Of a stretch of 64,000 nucleotides of DNA, positions 11,937 to 24,639 are shown in pieces. The stretch lies in contig MU270017.1 of the NCBI GenBank assembly GCA_021432635.1, positions 1,242,566-1,306,565 on the forward strand. The letters run 5' to 3'. The number at the start of each line of letters is the position of its first letter. Position 1 is the stretch's first letter. The translations under genes were made by a program, and so were the position numbers. The DNA comes from Thozetella sp. PMI_491 (Eukaryota > Ascomycota > Sordariomycetes > Chaetosphaeriales > Chaetosphaeriaceae). The notes beneath the pieces were generated by a model that was given only the letters and a program-made list of their open reading frames with translations, made no database searches and was not told where the DNA came from.

Positions 11937-13245
11937 GGCGTCTATCGAGAATATGGCTAACTGATGACAGCAGACAACAAGCTTGGGTGAAGAAGATACA
12001 GCGCGAAACAAATCATAGATATCGTCTGGTGATATATCGAAAGGTTGAAGTGATGTGACGGAACACGCTACTTCCTTGTCATTCCTCTCACACATCGCTT
12101 GAACCACCCAGAAGGGGGAAGGTCGGGGGTACAGGTAGATGGTACCTGCTTCCCCTTACGACATGGGTCACCTTAGATCCGTCCTTGGCTCTCGGAGGCG
12201 TTGGATTGACACTGGGTGACCTAGTTTAGCGCCTTGCTATCCGAAACCGATACAGCTACAGCACCAATCTCGCCCGTGTTCTCGGTGCTGTTTCTTTTGC
12301 GCTTAAATTTTAAGGCACGGCTAGCCTATCCAGATCCCGGGCTTGTAACCCGTCCGATCCCCACGAGCAGGGGAATGGGGCTACAGTCGTGCGACAGGGG
12401 AAGCACCGCAATGTTTCAACGCAGCGCTCATCTTTTGATGTTTCCGTCCGTGCAGCCCGGGCCACGCGATGATTTGCTTCTGCGCGTTTCCTCCCTCGTG
12501 GTGCCGAGCGGATCGGCGGCGATCTCCCCTCGGGCCTGATCTGCCGGTATCCCGGGGTGATCATCTGGTTGAGCACACTCCGTATTCGCATTCGAGCTTC
12601 CAAAAATGTCACCACATGCATCCGACGAACCAAGACGGTAGGCATGCATGCGTAGCCACGGAGCCGGGTGCATAGAGCCTTCAGAGCCTTGTGCCGGGTG
12701 CTTCCTATCGCCAGCAGCCTGCCAAGCCGGAGGCGCACGCCTGAAGTAAAACACAACAGCTGTCGCCTGCCCCAGGGTTGGCCACCCTGGGGTCTGGACT
12801 AACTCGGTTAGCCACGCTTGAAGTGACCTCTCTCGAACGCATGTGGTACCAGGCTCCATGCTGAGGCATGCGGCCCCCGCTCGTCGTCTGTGCAATGCGT
12901 GGTGGCTTAGCCTCCCTGGCCGGCGGCGATCACGGCCAGGATCACCTCCCGAGCGTCTGGACGGCGCTTCGACCTTTGATACGAAAGGTCCCTGTCTCAG
13001 AGCTCTGCGTGCTCCTCCGTCCGGGCTGGCATCTTTTAAAAAAGACGGACAGGAATGGAATTTCCTTCCGACCTTCTAGTAAAAGTTACCCTAGCCGGCC
13101 GTAGTTTGTCTGAGCTATAGCATGCTGCAAGAAAAAGGGCGGAATAGGTGGTGCATCGCACTTATGAGCAGGCCTTGAAGATACCCACACCACATTATAC
13201 GCCAAACCACGAGACATCGCTCCGTCTCTTAACACCTACTTTGCC
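11937..13245. promoter_or_regulatory. Divergent promoter region, FSH1 hydrolase / HR-PKS
   Basis: A 1.3-kb spacer between the divergent start codons of the hydrolase (11936) and the PKS (13246). It is long enough to carry shared control elements. I see no coding frame with family similarity and no clear activator palindrome. The PKS ATG has the favourable context TTTGCCATGG. Confidence 0.5.
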
Positions 13246-16200
13246 ATGGCGCGGGCCGCTCTGTCAATGTCCTCTTCGGGGGGCTCGGCGTCATCACCCA
13301 TAAGCACCCGCAGTAGTAGCCCCGAACTCACAACTCCCTCGACCGACATCGCGGCCGAGGGCTTCAACAACGACCATCCCAACCCCCACGACGGAGCCCA
13401 CGCCGCGCCGGGCCATGGACTTGGCGCAAGCTTCCAGCAGCCGATTGCCATCGTTGGCATGGCCTGCCGGCTGCCAGGCAACGTGAGCAGTCCGCAAGAG
13501 TTTTGGGAGTTGTGCTCGCGAGCACGCAGCGGCTTCATGGCTGGCGTTCCCAAGGACCGCTTCAACCACGACGCCTTCTATCACCCTAACCCGGGCAAAG
13601 GAGGGACCTACCACGCCGCCGGTGGCTACTTCCTAGATGGCGACATGGCAGCTTTCGATGCACCCTTCTTTGGTCTCACAGAGAAGGAAGCTGTTGCGAG
13701 TACGTGGTATCCCCCTCCTCTCGCCGTGGCACCCTCGCCGCTATTTTACTAGGCTAGAGTGTTGGCTGACCAAAACGTTCCTCTCCCCAGTGGATCCGCA
13801 GCAGCGTCTGTTGCTCGAATGCACCTTTGAGGCGCTGGAAAGCGCCGGCGTCCCTAAGCACACCATTGTGGGTAAGCAGGTCGGTGTCTTTGTGGGTGGT
13901 AGTCTATCGGAATACGAAGTCCACCTTTCGAGGGACAGTGATACTATTCCTATTCACCAAGCTACCGGTATGTAAAAAGAATTCGCTCATTATATCCTGT
14001 CTCTCTGACAGTGGTGCTTACTCTATCGTTTCGCAGGATGCGCCCAAGCGATGCAGTCTAACCGACTCTCGCACTTCTTTGACCTTCGCGGCCCAAGTTT
14101 CACTGTTGACACGGCGTGTTCCTCCAGCTTGACCTCACTTCACGTAGCGTGCCAGAGCTTACGAGTGGGAGAGTCTAAGGCTGCGATTGTTGGCGGCTGC
14201 CACCTCAACTTGCTTCCCGAGCTCTTTATCTCGTATTCTACCTCAAGGTATGTACATACTCACGGAGCCTAGGCCTCGACTGGCCACCAGAAACGATCAG
14301 AAGGTTGACATGGAGTGAATAGGCTGCTCTCGGACTCGGGTCGATCGATCGCCTTCGATGAGCGTGGCACAGGTTTCGGGCGTGGCGAGGGCTGCGGCAT
14401 CCTGATTCTGAAGCCTCTTGCCCAGGCTCTTCAGGACCAAGACCCAATCCGGGCCGTCATCCATGGCACCGGCATCAACCAAGACGGGAAAACACCCGGT
14501 ATCACAATGCCGAATGGTGACGCACAGGGTCAGTATGCCAGCTGAGGCTATGCGCTCATTTACGAGAAGCTCTCAATGCTAACCCACATTCCAGAGACAC
14601 TCATCAAGGAAGTCTATAGAAACGCCGGCATCGACCCTCTCGAGTGCGGCTACGTAGAAGCCCATGGAACCGGAACCAAGATAGGAGACCCTACAGAAGC
14701 TGGGGCTATCTACCGTGCCATCGGCCAGGGTCGAACGAGCAGGGATCCGCTCTACATCGGCTCCGTCAAGTCCAACATCGGACATCTTGAAGCGGCGTCT
14801 GGAATTGTCGCCGTGATGAAGGCGGCGCTGATGCTGGAAAGAGGGTTCCTCTTGCCCAACCACGACTTCAAGAAGCCAAACACCAAGATCCCCTGGAAAG
14901 ATTGGAACCTCAAGGTCCCCAACAGCGTGCGTCCGTGGCCAAAGGGCAAGAAGTATGTGTCGGTCAACAACTTCGGATTCGGCGGCACGAACGCCCACGT
15001 CATTCTGGGCAAGGCACCATACGTCCCTGTTCCAAAAGCGAATGCAGAAGCAGGGCAGTCGGGTAGCAAGAGACTGTTTGTCCTGACAGCGAATGACAAG
15101 CACTCTCTGGAGGAGGTTACAAAGAAGATGGTTATCTACCTGGAGCAAAGGCCCGAGTAAGTCGTCCACCACCCACCTCGATTCCGATTTTTGGCTGTCT
15201 TGCTGCTGCTCAACTATCGAGGGAAATACTTTCCGACATGACTGACGATTTCTACAGAATTTTCCAGTCGGACCTCCTAAACAACCTTGCATACACCCTC
15301 GGAAGGCGGTCTCTCCTGAAATGGAGAGTCGCTATCCCGGCGACGACCTCGTTCGACGTGATCGAGTCGATCAACAGCAACAAGGTCATCAGCGGCAGGG
15401 AGACCGGCGAAGAGATCCGTATCGGCTTTGTCTTCACTGGCCAGGGCGCGCAGTGGGACGGCATGGGCCGAGAGCTCTACGGCCAGTATCCGGCCTACAC
15501 TCTCGCCCTGGACCGCGCAGACCGGTACCTAAAGTCGCTAGGCGCGCAATGGTCCTTGGTCGAAATCCTGTGCGGTACCAGCAATGACCCCAACGCACCC
15601 AAGTTGTCTGAGGCCCATGTTTGCCAGCCCGCATGCACCGCCGTGCAACTCGGCCTAGTCGATCTGCTGCGGACTTGGGGCATCCGCCCGGTAGCGGTCG
15701 CGGGCCACTCCAGCGGCGAGATTGCCGCGGCGTATGCTGCCGGCATCATCAACTTCGAGGCCGCCTTGGCCATCGCCTATCACCGCGGACAGGTCATCCC
15801 AGTCCTGAAGAAGAAATTCCCTGAGTTGCGCGGTACCATGATGGCGGTCGGCATGACCAAGGAGGAGGTGCAGCCGATCCTTGAAGCTATGCCGGCAGAG
15901 CAGCAGCCCCGGATCCGGGTTGCCTGCTACAACAGCCCGTCGTCCCTTACCATGTCAGGCGATGCGGACGCTATTGCGGGGATGGAGAGCGTCATTGAGG
16001 CCAACATGCCTGACTCTTTCCACCGGCGCCTCCAAGTGGATGTAGCGTATCACTCACACCACATGAACCTGGTGGCCAAGGATTACAAGGACGCGTTGAT
16101 GGGCTCGGCCCTCCCGCAGCCAGAACCGCGCACCGGCGGCGTCAGATTCCATTCTTCGCTGTACGGCCACCAGATCACCGGCTCTGAGTGCAATGCCGAC

Positions 16201-19200
16201 TATTGGGTCGACAACCTTACATGCGCGGTGCGCTTCTCCGAAGCCTTGACCACTATGTTTGTCGACCCCGAACAGACCCGATCCGAGGATGAGCAGGTAA
16301 ACATGCTCATTGAGCTCGGCCCACACTCAGCCCTCCAAGGGCCTATCAAGCAGATCCTCCAAGCCGTCGGTATCGCGTCCAAAGTTCCGTACGGTTCTGC
16401 GCTCGTCCGGAAGCAGACAGCAGTCGAGAGCGCCGTGGACCTCGCGGGCAGCCTCGTCACGAAGGGAGCCGCTATCAATATGGACGCCATAAACTTCCCT
16501 ACAGGTCTCAACAAGAAGACAACCATGCTGACAGACCTCCCGCGTTACCCGTGGAACCATGAGAAGCGGTATTGGAAGGAGTCGTCGCGACTGGCCGTCA
16601 TGCACAGGCACCGCGGAGCAGAAGGCGAGTCGAGCAATACTGTGCGCAGCGACTTGATCGGGCTCGAGGCCATCTACTCAAATCCTCTGGAGCCGACCTG
16701 GAGGAACGTCGTGACCGTGGATGACCTGCCGTGGTTGAAGCACCACCAGATCCAGGGATTAACTATCTTCCCCATGTCCGGCTTCATCGCCATGGCCCTC
16801 GAGACAGCTGCTCAACGTCGCGCACAGCAGCAGCAGCCGTCCAAGGCCAGTGCTGCCAATCAGCCCCAGCAATTCGACAGATTTGAGCTACGGGATGTCG
16901 AGGTTCTAAAGCCACTGGTGCTTCCCACGGGCACGGAGGATGACAGCGTCGAGATGACCATCTCCCTCCGGCGACACCGTGGTGCCAAGGACGCCGAGTC
17001 CTGGGACGAGTTCCGCATCTGCTCTTGGACTCAATCCGGTGGCTGGACAGAGCACTGCGTTGGCCTAGTGGCAACAACCCACACTCACTCAGCTGAGGCA
17101 AACGGTAACAACAGCATCGAGGCCATAGCCTCCTTACACCAAGCCGAAGTCATCAGCGCAAGTATTGCAGCGGTTCAGAGCCCGGACACTGTCGAAATGT
17201 CCGATATGGCCAACATGTACGAGTCTGTTGCTGAGCTAGGTGTGTCATACGGTCCATCCTTCCAGGGCATCGTGGATTGCAAGACCACCGGCAGGTATGC
17301 AGTGGGCAGCATTGCCGCTACAGCTATACCACAACCAGACAACATGGCCTGCCAGCAATCTCCTCACAAGGGCAGCATCTTGGCCAGCATCCACCCCACT
17401 TTCCTTGAATCTATGATCGAGATGTATTGGCCGCTCCTCTCTGGTAAGCCCTCTGCCGATGGTGAGAGCGAGAACAAGAACATCTATCTCCCAACCTCTG
17501 TGAAGCACATGTCCATCGCAAGGGATATCACAGCTGTCAACAACGTCAGGGCCTACTGCCATGCTGACTTCGACTCAACAATGCCGAAGGCGACCAAGGT
17601 GGACATATTCGCGACGGTCACAGAAAACGGAGCGAGCAGCATGGCCAAGCCCCTCATCGAGATCGACGAGCTCGTCGTGTCCCCCGTCCTGGATGGGGCA
17701 TCATCCGATCTCGATACTCCGGATGCACCTCGCAATCTATGCTACAAGATGGAATGGGAAGCCCTCGAGCTCGCTCATGAGGCGGGAAATTCTTCAGCGG
17801 TCCTTCCCGACTTCGATATTGATCTCATTCACGGGGAAGAGTCGTCCTCATCCTACATGGTCGCCAGTGAGCTGGCTGTTGCCCTGGAAGCTGCTACGTC
17901 CAGGCTGCCCAGTCTAGTTGGGTTCCTCGACAGCCACAAGCATGTGTCCAGCTCAGATGAGAACAGAGGAAGGGTTTGCGTTGTACTGACTGAGCTTGAT
18001 CAGCCTCTGCTCGCAAACGTGAGCGAGGCTCAGTTCAGCGCCATCCAAGCCCTGACAGCAACATACACACAGGGTATTCTGTGGGTGACACGAGGCGCCT
18101 ACGAGCAGTCCACCTCGCCAGAGTCCAATATGATCAGTGGGCTCAGCAGGACGGTCCGCTCCGAAACTCTTCTGCCGTTTGCCACCCTCGATATCGATGG
18201 TCAGGGCAGCAACAGGGGCTCCATCAAGACTATCGTTGACGTCTTCAGGGCCGCGTTTGGTAACGGTCTCGAAAACGATGCACCAGCCTCCATAACCGAC
18301 AAGGAAATGGAGTTCATGGAGCGACGTGGGCAGCTCTTCACTCCTCGTGTCATCAATGATGACAAGATGAACGACTACATCCACCGCCAGACCACCTCCA
18401 ACCCTCGCAGCAGGCTGGAGCCTCAGCAGTTCTCCCAAGTGGACCGGTCTTTGAGGCTGGCCATGAGCGGCGAGTCTGCAAATGCCGCCGATGAGATGAA
18501 CTTGCTTCACTTTGTGGACGACGATAAGCTCGTCGGCATAGAACTAGGAGATGACGAGATCGAGTTTGAAGTCAAGGCCGTGGGCGTGAACATGCAGGAC
18601 GCTAATGCGATGCTGTGCGCCCGAGACATGTCTCATTCCAGCTCCCCCACTACCCCTACGGGAATTGAGGCTGCTGGTCTCATCACAAGAGTCGGGCGCC
18701 ACGTGGACGCCAGCTCGTTTGCCCCGGGCACATCCATCGCTTGTCTCACCACTCCTACGCACGGTGCTTATGCCACGTTCGGGCGTGCAACATCATCGAC
18801 CGTGCTCCGGATGCCTGAGACAGGGGCCAGCGGTATTCCTCTAACCTTCGAGAAAGCCGCTGCCCTGCCCCTGGCCTACAGCACCGCATACTACGCTCTG
18901 GTCGAGCAAGCACGGCTGCAGACGGGGCAGCGTGTGCTTATCACCTCAGCCGCCGGCCCCGTGGGTCAAGCAGCTGCTTATGTTGCTCTCAATGCCGAGG
19001 CCGAGGTATTCCTCACGGTTGGAACCGAGGAGGAAAGGAAAGTACTCGAGGGACAGTTTGAGGGCCGCATCGCCAAGGAACACATCCTGCACCACAACAG
19101 CAACCGTACTGGTCTGTTTAGTGCAGCGATTCAGCGCATCACACAAAGCAAGGGAGTTGATGTGTTGCTAGACTTGGCTCCAGAGTCCATGTCTCGAGCC

Positions 19201-20894
19201 GAATGCTGGGCAAGCCTTGCTCGCTTCGGCTCTCTCGTTCAGGTGACGCAAGTCCAGTCGAATGCCTCTGCTGCTACGAGGGGAGCCGACCACAACGCCT
19301 CTTCGGCCATTCCGAGGAATGCCTCTCTGATGACCGTTGACATGACATCTTTGGTGGCTGAGAGACCCGAAATCCTTCGTCGCGTCATGTCCAGCATCAC
19401 ACAGCTCCTTGAGGAAGGCAAGATTCCGATCCTCGAGCCGGCCACTGTCCTCCCCTTCTCGCAGGCTGAGACCGCCTTCAAGACAATGCAACAGGGCACG
19501 GAGAGCGTATCAGGAAAGATCGTGCTTGTGCCCCGCGCTGACGACCTCATTATGGTATGTATCTGCGTCCTTGTTTGCCGTCGCTATGGTGCGTTCGATT
19601 CGATACCGTGGGCTAACCATCTTTACAATAGGCCACACCTCCAACCAAGATTCCATCGTCCCAGAGGCTATTGCGCGCAGACGCTAGCTACGTCGTGGTT
19701 GGCGGAACTGGTGGCCTAGGCCGTAGCATGGCACGCTGGATGGTGGCTAACGGCGCAGGCACTATCATCCTTCTTACGCGCCGTACTCCGGAAGACAGTG
19801 TCTCTCCCAACGATGCCGCTGGCGCGAAGGTCCTCCAGCTTATCGAGGATGCTCGTGCTGTTGGGGCCACAGTGCTGGTAAAGCAGTGCGACGTCACTGA
19901 CGCCGATAGCGTCGTAAGCCTGTTTGCCTCCGGCCTCGTTGGCCTATCTTCTGTGCGCGGCATCATCCACAGCGCCATGGTCCTGCGAGATGTGCTCTTT
20001 GATCAGATGACCTGGAAAGATTACACCACCGTCACCGAGTCCAAGGTTCAAGGCGCCTGGAATCTCCACCGAGAGACGCTTCTTGACGGGAGCAATCGCA
20101 ACAGAGCGACGGTACCAGACCCCCTAGACTTCTTCGTCGTCATCTCGTCGGTATCGGGCGTCGTGGGCAACCGCGGCCAGGCAGCGTACGCAGCAGCCAA
20201 CACTTTCCTCGATGCCCTCGTCCAGCACCGCAGGGCGAATGGCATGGCTGCCGCCTCCCTTGCTCTAACCGCTGTGTCCGATGCCGGCTACCTTGCTGAC
20301 GACGGCAACGGTGCGGAACGCGCGGCATTAGTAGCGCGCAACCTGGGTGGCGCCGAAAATACCATCTGCGAAGCCGAGGTCCTCGCACTGCTTGGCGCTG
20401 CCATCAAGGCTAGCTCAGCTGGATCAGCCAACGAATCGGAGTGCCATAACAATCACGTATTCATGACCGGAATGGGTGTCAGCGCCAGCAAGTCGACGAA
20501 GGGGGCGGAGCGGCCCTTCTGGGCTGTCGACGCCAAATTCAAGACGCTGGTTGCGGCGGACAGAGATGCACAGGAGGCAGACACGACTGGTGGTGCGGCC
20601 AAGGTTGTCTCTCTCAACCCATCCCTCGATCAAGCCGAGGCGGAAGACCTGGTATGCGGCGGACTCGTGACCAAGATCGCACAGGTGTTAATGATGGAGC
20701 CGGAAGAGCTCGACGTGACGCGCACCCTCGCTCACTACCCGTTGGACTCGTTGGTTGCCATTGAGATCCGAAACTTTATTGCTCGCGAATACGAGGCCAG
20801 CCTGCAGGTTCTGGAGCTGCTGAGCAGCGGAAGCATCCAGACCTTGAGCAAGGTTGTGTGCCGCAAGAGCAAGCTTTGCCCTACCTGGGAGTAG
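13246..20894 (+). CDS. Highly reducing type I polyketide synthase (KS-AT-DH-ER-KR-ACP), 2389 aa, seven exons
   Basis: Iterative HR-PKS building a reduced polyketide from malonyl-CoA. Exons: 13246-13699, 13791-13967, 14037-14247, 14323-14528, 14595-15156, 15258-19554, 19632-20894; total 7170 nt. KS has Cys about 238 in VDTACSSSL, His in EAHGTGT and His in KSNIGHLEAASG. AT has GHSSG near 688. DH (about 1008-1345) has the His motif HQIQGLTIFP, but the second motif reads HPTFLESM, with Glu where Asp is usual. ER (about 1614-1964) has SAAGPVGQAA. KR (about 1986-2230) has GGTGGLG and the SSVSG/AAYAAAN active site. ACP has the Ser in YPLDSL. The roughly 270 residues between DH and ER show no SAM-binding motif, so C-methylation is not expected. 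No TE or reductase follows the ACP, which fits release by the neighbouring FSH1 hydrolase. Confidence 0.95.
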
Positions 20895-22212
20895 TAGCAT
20901 GGGCTCAGTTTTAGACACTCACATGGGGAACATTATGTAAATACCAACCCCACAAGATGTACATATGGGAGATACACCAAATAAGGCAGAATTTCATTCC
21001 ATTTCTGGAACGTACTTTTATTACACCTGTGATGCCGTGTTGTAATATAGCCCTTTTCCAAAAGGTAGGTTGGCTGCCTTGTGTCTGGCACAAGCCACGC
21101 TTGGAGAGGAAATCGAATAGAACCGTAAATGTTTACTTACATTTTGACAAAGGTATCCGAAGTGGCACATATATTCTTGTGCTATCCTAAATACTAGGTC
21201 TCGGGTGTGAAACGAGGAGCTAGTATGGGTTCGACGGAAATATTGTTGGAAAGCGCACGCCAAGATAGAGTTGTATAGGTTAGTAAATGAGGAGTTAAGA
21301 TAGAAAGATGCTTGACCAGCTATAAGCTGGCTGGCGGGCCATCTATTTACCATCACAGGACAGTTTGATCGACTTTCATGTAAGCCTCACGCCATATAGC
21401 CTCGTCATCTAGCTAAAGCACACGCAATACAGCTTCGTCATCTAGGCTTAGACATCGCGCAGTGAAACCACTAAGTGTAGCAGAACGCTTCGGAGCTTTC
21501 CTAATGGGGTAAGCGGTAACAGCAGTCTAGTTTTCTTTGCTGCTTTACAAGAAAGCTGTATAGGCTCGAGGAAAGCGTCGCCTAGCAGCTGTAATCGTTT
21601 AGTTTGAAGGCGCTCAAGACTTCTCGTTCACTAGCAATATTCACACTTGACGAACACATGATAGAAGATAAATATGTGAACAGCTCATCTTCCATTTATT
21701 AACACAGCAGAAGGGGCGTTCAACTTGTGCAGATGGGCAGTAACCCTCGTAGGCCACGTCTGCCCTAGATCTAGTGGTCCTTGGCGACGACGATGCCAGG
21801 GTAAGGTAGCTATAATCCACCCCCTGTATGTCTGTGAGCTTGGTAGGAGATAGAGGCCAGCCAAATTTTGGGAGCTTGAGGTCAGTAGACGGCCCTGTAG
21901 GTTTGTTGTTGGCCCCTGTGAGTCTCCGCTGGTCCTGTAAGCTCTCTGTATCCGAAACAATTACCTTTCTTCTGGCCTACGGAGTAATGTGAAGACAGAG
22001 ACATTTGGATTTCCACGATACCAAGCAAACAGAGATGGCATTGTATTTACATCAGCGGTCCAATATAAGCTCTCAGATAATGACTTCCACCCCGCCGTTC
22101 TCACGCTCCAGTCGCGTTTGAATCAGTCGGCTGTACAGCCATTCTTTACAAAAGAGCTTGATAATTGAAACACGTGTCTTTTCAAGTCATCTAGGCTTGC
22201 CATGCGAACTGC
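20895..22212. other. Intergenic region, AT-richer, with a short imperfect direct repeat
   Basis: About 1.3 kb between the PKS and the oxidoreductase (convergent genes). Two imperfect copies of the phrase CTTCGTCATCTAG / CCTCGTCATCTAG occur between about 21395 and 21450. No supported coding frame is seen. Confidence 0.45.
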
Positions 22213-23127
22213 CTATTTAGTGAATACAGACTCCAGGTTTTCAAGGTAGGTCTTGGCTGTCGTCAGTTGGATTCCCCGCTGATAATTGAGCGTCTTCTCG
22301 TAGTCCCACGCGATGCCAATTCCTTCTCCAAAGATAATCTGGTACTTAGTCCAAAGATCCTCAGGGTTTTTCGCCAGTTTGTCCTTCAAAGCAGCAATTG
22401 TCAGCTCCTCTCTTTGCACCCTGGTCTTTAGGACTTCATCAACGAGATCGGCGAGCTGCCCGTACGAGATTGTATCCCCTCCGATGTAGACCACTTGATT
22501 GATCGTGCCTTCCGGCACAAATGTAGCCTCGGCCACCATGACGCCGATGTCCTCAGGGGTTGTTACCGTTACCCTTGTAGCCCAGCTCCCAAGGGCACAC
22601 ACTCTGCCGGACTTGAGATCAGCCACCTCAAAATCCGGCAAGAACAGATAGCTCATGAACAGCCCCGCGGAGATGATAGTCCAGCTAGTCTTGTTTTGTG
22701 ACCGAAGTAAACCCCGGACTTGAAGCATCTCGTCAAACAGTGGCTGTGAGCTACCAGCCCCGATGGCTTCATAGTCAACTCCAAACTGCCATGGGAAGTA
22801 ATGAGGCACCTGCGCTTCAAGCACCGCTCTAGTAACGCCAAGCTGTGTTCCGGGCTTCATGCCGTACCCTGCGCATTGGATGACGGTCTTGTACTTTTGA
22901 AAGACAGCTACCAGACCAGAGGGGTCCTTGGCAAAGTCTCCGGGTTCGATATTGATGCCGAGGTCCTTAATATGACTAATGCTGGCTTTCTTTATGTCGT
23001 CATTCGAATCGATCGTCTCCTGCCGGAGGAGAACGGACACCTGCGCCCCCCTGCGCTGTTGATGTTTTACGAGAGCCTCGAGCGTGGCCGTCCCTAGCTC
23101 TCCGGCTCCAACGACGAGAACGGACAT
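22213..23127 (-). CDS. CipA-like NmrA/isoflavone reductase-family oxidoreductase, 304 aa
   Basis: NAD(P)-binding Rossmann protein of the NmrA-like/isoflavone reductase group. It is a single exon. The N-terminus MSVLVVGAGELG is a classic dinucleotide-binding GxGxxG-type loop, which fixes the start at 23127; the frame extends further upstream but has no ATG before it. Conserved features include HYFPWQFGVDYEAIG, SWTIISAGLFMSYLF and VTVTTPEDIG, all typical of fungal CipA-like proteins. Members reduce aromatic or unsaturated substrates or act as redox sensors; substrate cannot be predicted. It could be a tailoring enzyme of the PKS cluster, but 1.3 kb of intergenic DNA separates them and membership is uncertain. 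Confidence 0.85.
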   Translation of the reverse strand: MSVLVVGAGELGTATLEALVKHQQRRGAQVSVLLRQETIDSNDDIKKASISHIKDLGINIEPGDFAKDPSGLVAVFQKYKTVIQCAGYGMKPGTQLGVTRAVLEAQVPHYFPWQFGVDYEAIGAGSSQPLFDEMLQVRGLLRSQNKTSWTIISAGLFMSYLFLPDFEVADLKSGRVCALGSWATRVTVTTPEDIGVMVAEATFVPEGTINQVVYIGGDTISYGQLADLVDEVLKTRVQREELTIAALKDKLAKNPEDLWTKYQIIFGEGIGIAWDYEKTLNYQRGIQLTTAKTYLENLESVFTK

Positions 23128-23595
23128 GATTTGAAATGCCCTGAAATGAAGAGTACGATGGCTTTGCGAGCTGGATGTTGGAAACGGCGACGTAACCACT
23201 CGGAGAGGGTTGGACCAAAAGCGCAGCTGCCAGGCGCGAAATCACCGCGCGTGATGACACTTCAAAGGTAAGTCGTAGGCTTCCCAAGCATATTTCAAAT
23301 CTATCGAGTAATTGGAGCAATGGGGATCGCTCGATATATAATACATAGGGAGGAGTTGACCATCCTTAAGCCCGAGGCTGTAATTAGTTGACCATGTTCG
23401 GGGCAATGTCAGCGTGACAGCTGACAAATGGCGCTTCAGCTGGCGAGTTTATGGTTTGGTCCGACTTGTTCGGACCTCGTTGCCCTTCATACTCGCCCGG
23501 TGCCGAGAGCCACTTTGCCAAGTCGAAAGAATTCCACTGATGTCACAAGTGGGCATTTTTCTATGACGCTATGCAACGCTGTCTAGGTAGGTACC

Positions 23596-24639
23596 TTAAT
23601 AGTAGTAATCCCTCCGAACATACTCGTAAGTAGAATCCTGTCCAATTTGGTTGGCAGAGAACCGGCTCTGGTCTGCACTGTGTAGCTGCGCCATGAGATT
23701 CGCGTTCATGCCTTGCTGGGCGATCCCGGGCGACGGCGCCGGAGCTGCGGCGTTCAATTTGTTCACTACGTGTGGAACAGGCGCATCGGGAAGCGCCCAG
23801 CGTGGGAGGTCTCCCTTCTCCCGCCAGATAGGGAGCTGGTAAGTCTGCATGACCCGGTTGAGGTCGCCAACCGCTTTGGACGGGTTAGACAGGGCATCCA
23901 GCGTCGCCAGGTCGATGAAGCCCCGAAGTGTCAGCAATGGCATCTGGCTTGTCGGAAGAGCACCACCGACGAGGCCCACTAGGTTCGACAAGGAGGACTG
24001 GCTCTGTCCTTGGCTCGACTGCCTCGGGTGGAGGACGTACTCGATGTGGAACATGTCGTACACCTGCTTGAGCGCATGGTCGGCCTGGCCCTCTCGATTC
24101 GACCCGAACGCCGATTGATACGCAAACCTCCCTAGTTCGCATGAGCAACATAACGCGAATGTGGAGGACACAATGGGTTACTTACAAACATTCCGAGGCC
24201 CTGTCACACCAAGGAGGTCAAGCAGAGACGAATAGGCCTCTGGCGTGAGATAGCCCGTATGGCTGGGATCCAAGTGGGCGAAGATGTTTTGCGCAAGAGA
24301 GACATAGTCGTGATTAGGGGTCCACGTGGTGCCATTGAACAGTGGCTGCCATCCGGCTCTCTGCTGGGGGGCGTATCCTTGGGGGCTTGCTGATGGCTGA
24401 GCTTGTGGCGACTGCTGCACTGGGGGGTGCTGGGGGAGGGCCGGCGGATGAGGAGCCTGTGTGAAATTGCTCGTCCTGAACGTGATCATGCCGTGGTTTG
24501 AGGCATGATTTTGGGTGGCAACCCCGACTACAAAGCAGTTCGCGCAGAGGTCGTAGGAGCCGGGGCACATCTGGCAGTGGACGCGGGCCTTCTGCGCAGG
24601 AATGGGCTCCCGACAGCCATCACACATGTACAGCGACAT
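23596..24639 (-). CDS. ZZ-type zinc-finger protein with EF-hand-like segment, about 329 aa
   Basis: Conserved type of fungal protein of unknown function. Exon 1 is 24186-24639 and exon 2 is 23596-24131; a 54-nt intron (GTAAGT...CTAG) joins GPRNV to WRFAYQ. The N-terminus has a ZZ finger: CDGC, HCQMC, YDLCANC, then HASNH, enough Cys/His for two zinc ions. A Pro/Gln-rich linker follows, then an EF-hand-like segment (HLDPSHTGYLTPEAYSSLL) and a C-terminal domain with MPLLTLRGFIDLATLD. ZZ fingers usually bind protein partners such as histone tails or Arg-degrons. The start at 24639 is the first ATG in frame. An open frame at 24667-24944 (RREWLATSQE-type residues) may be an upstream exon, but I found no clean intron to join it. 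Confidence 0.72.
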
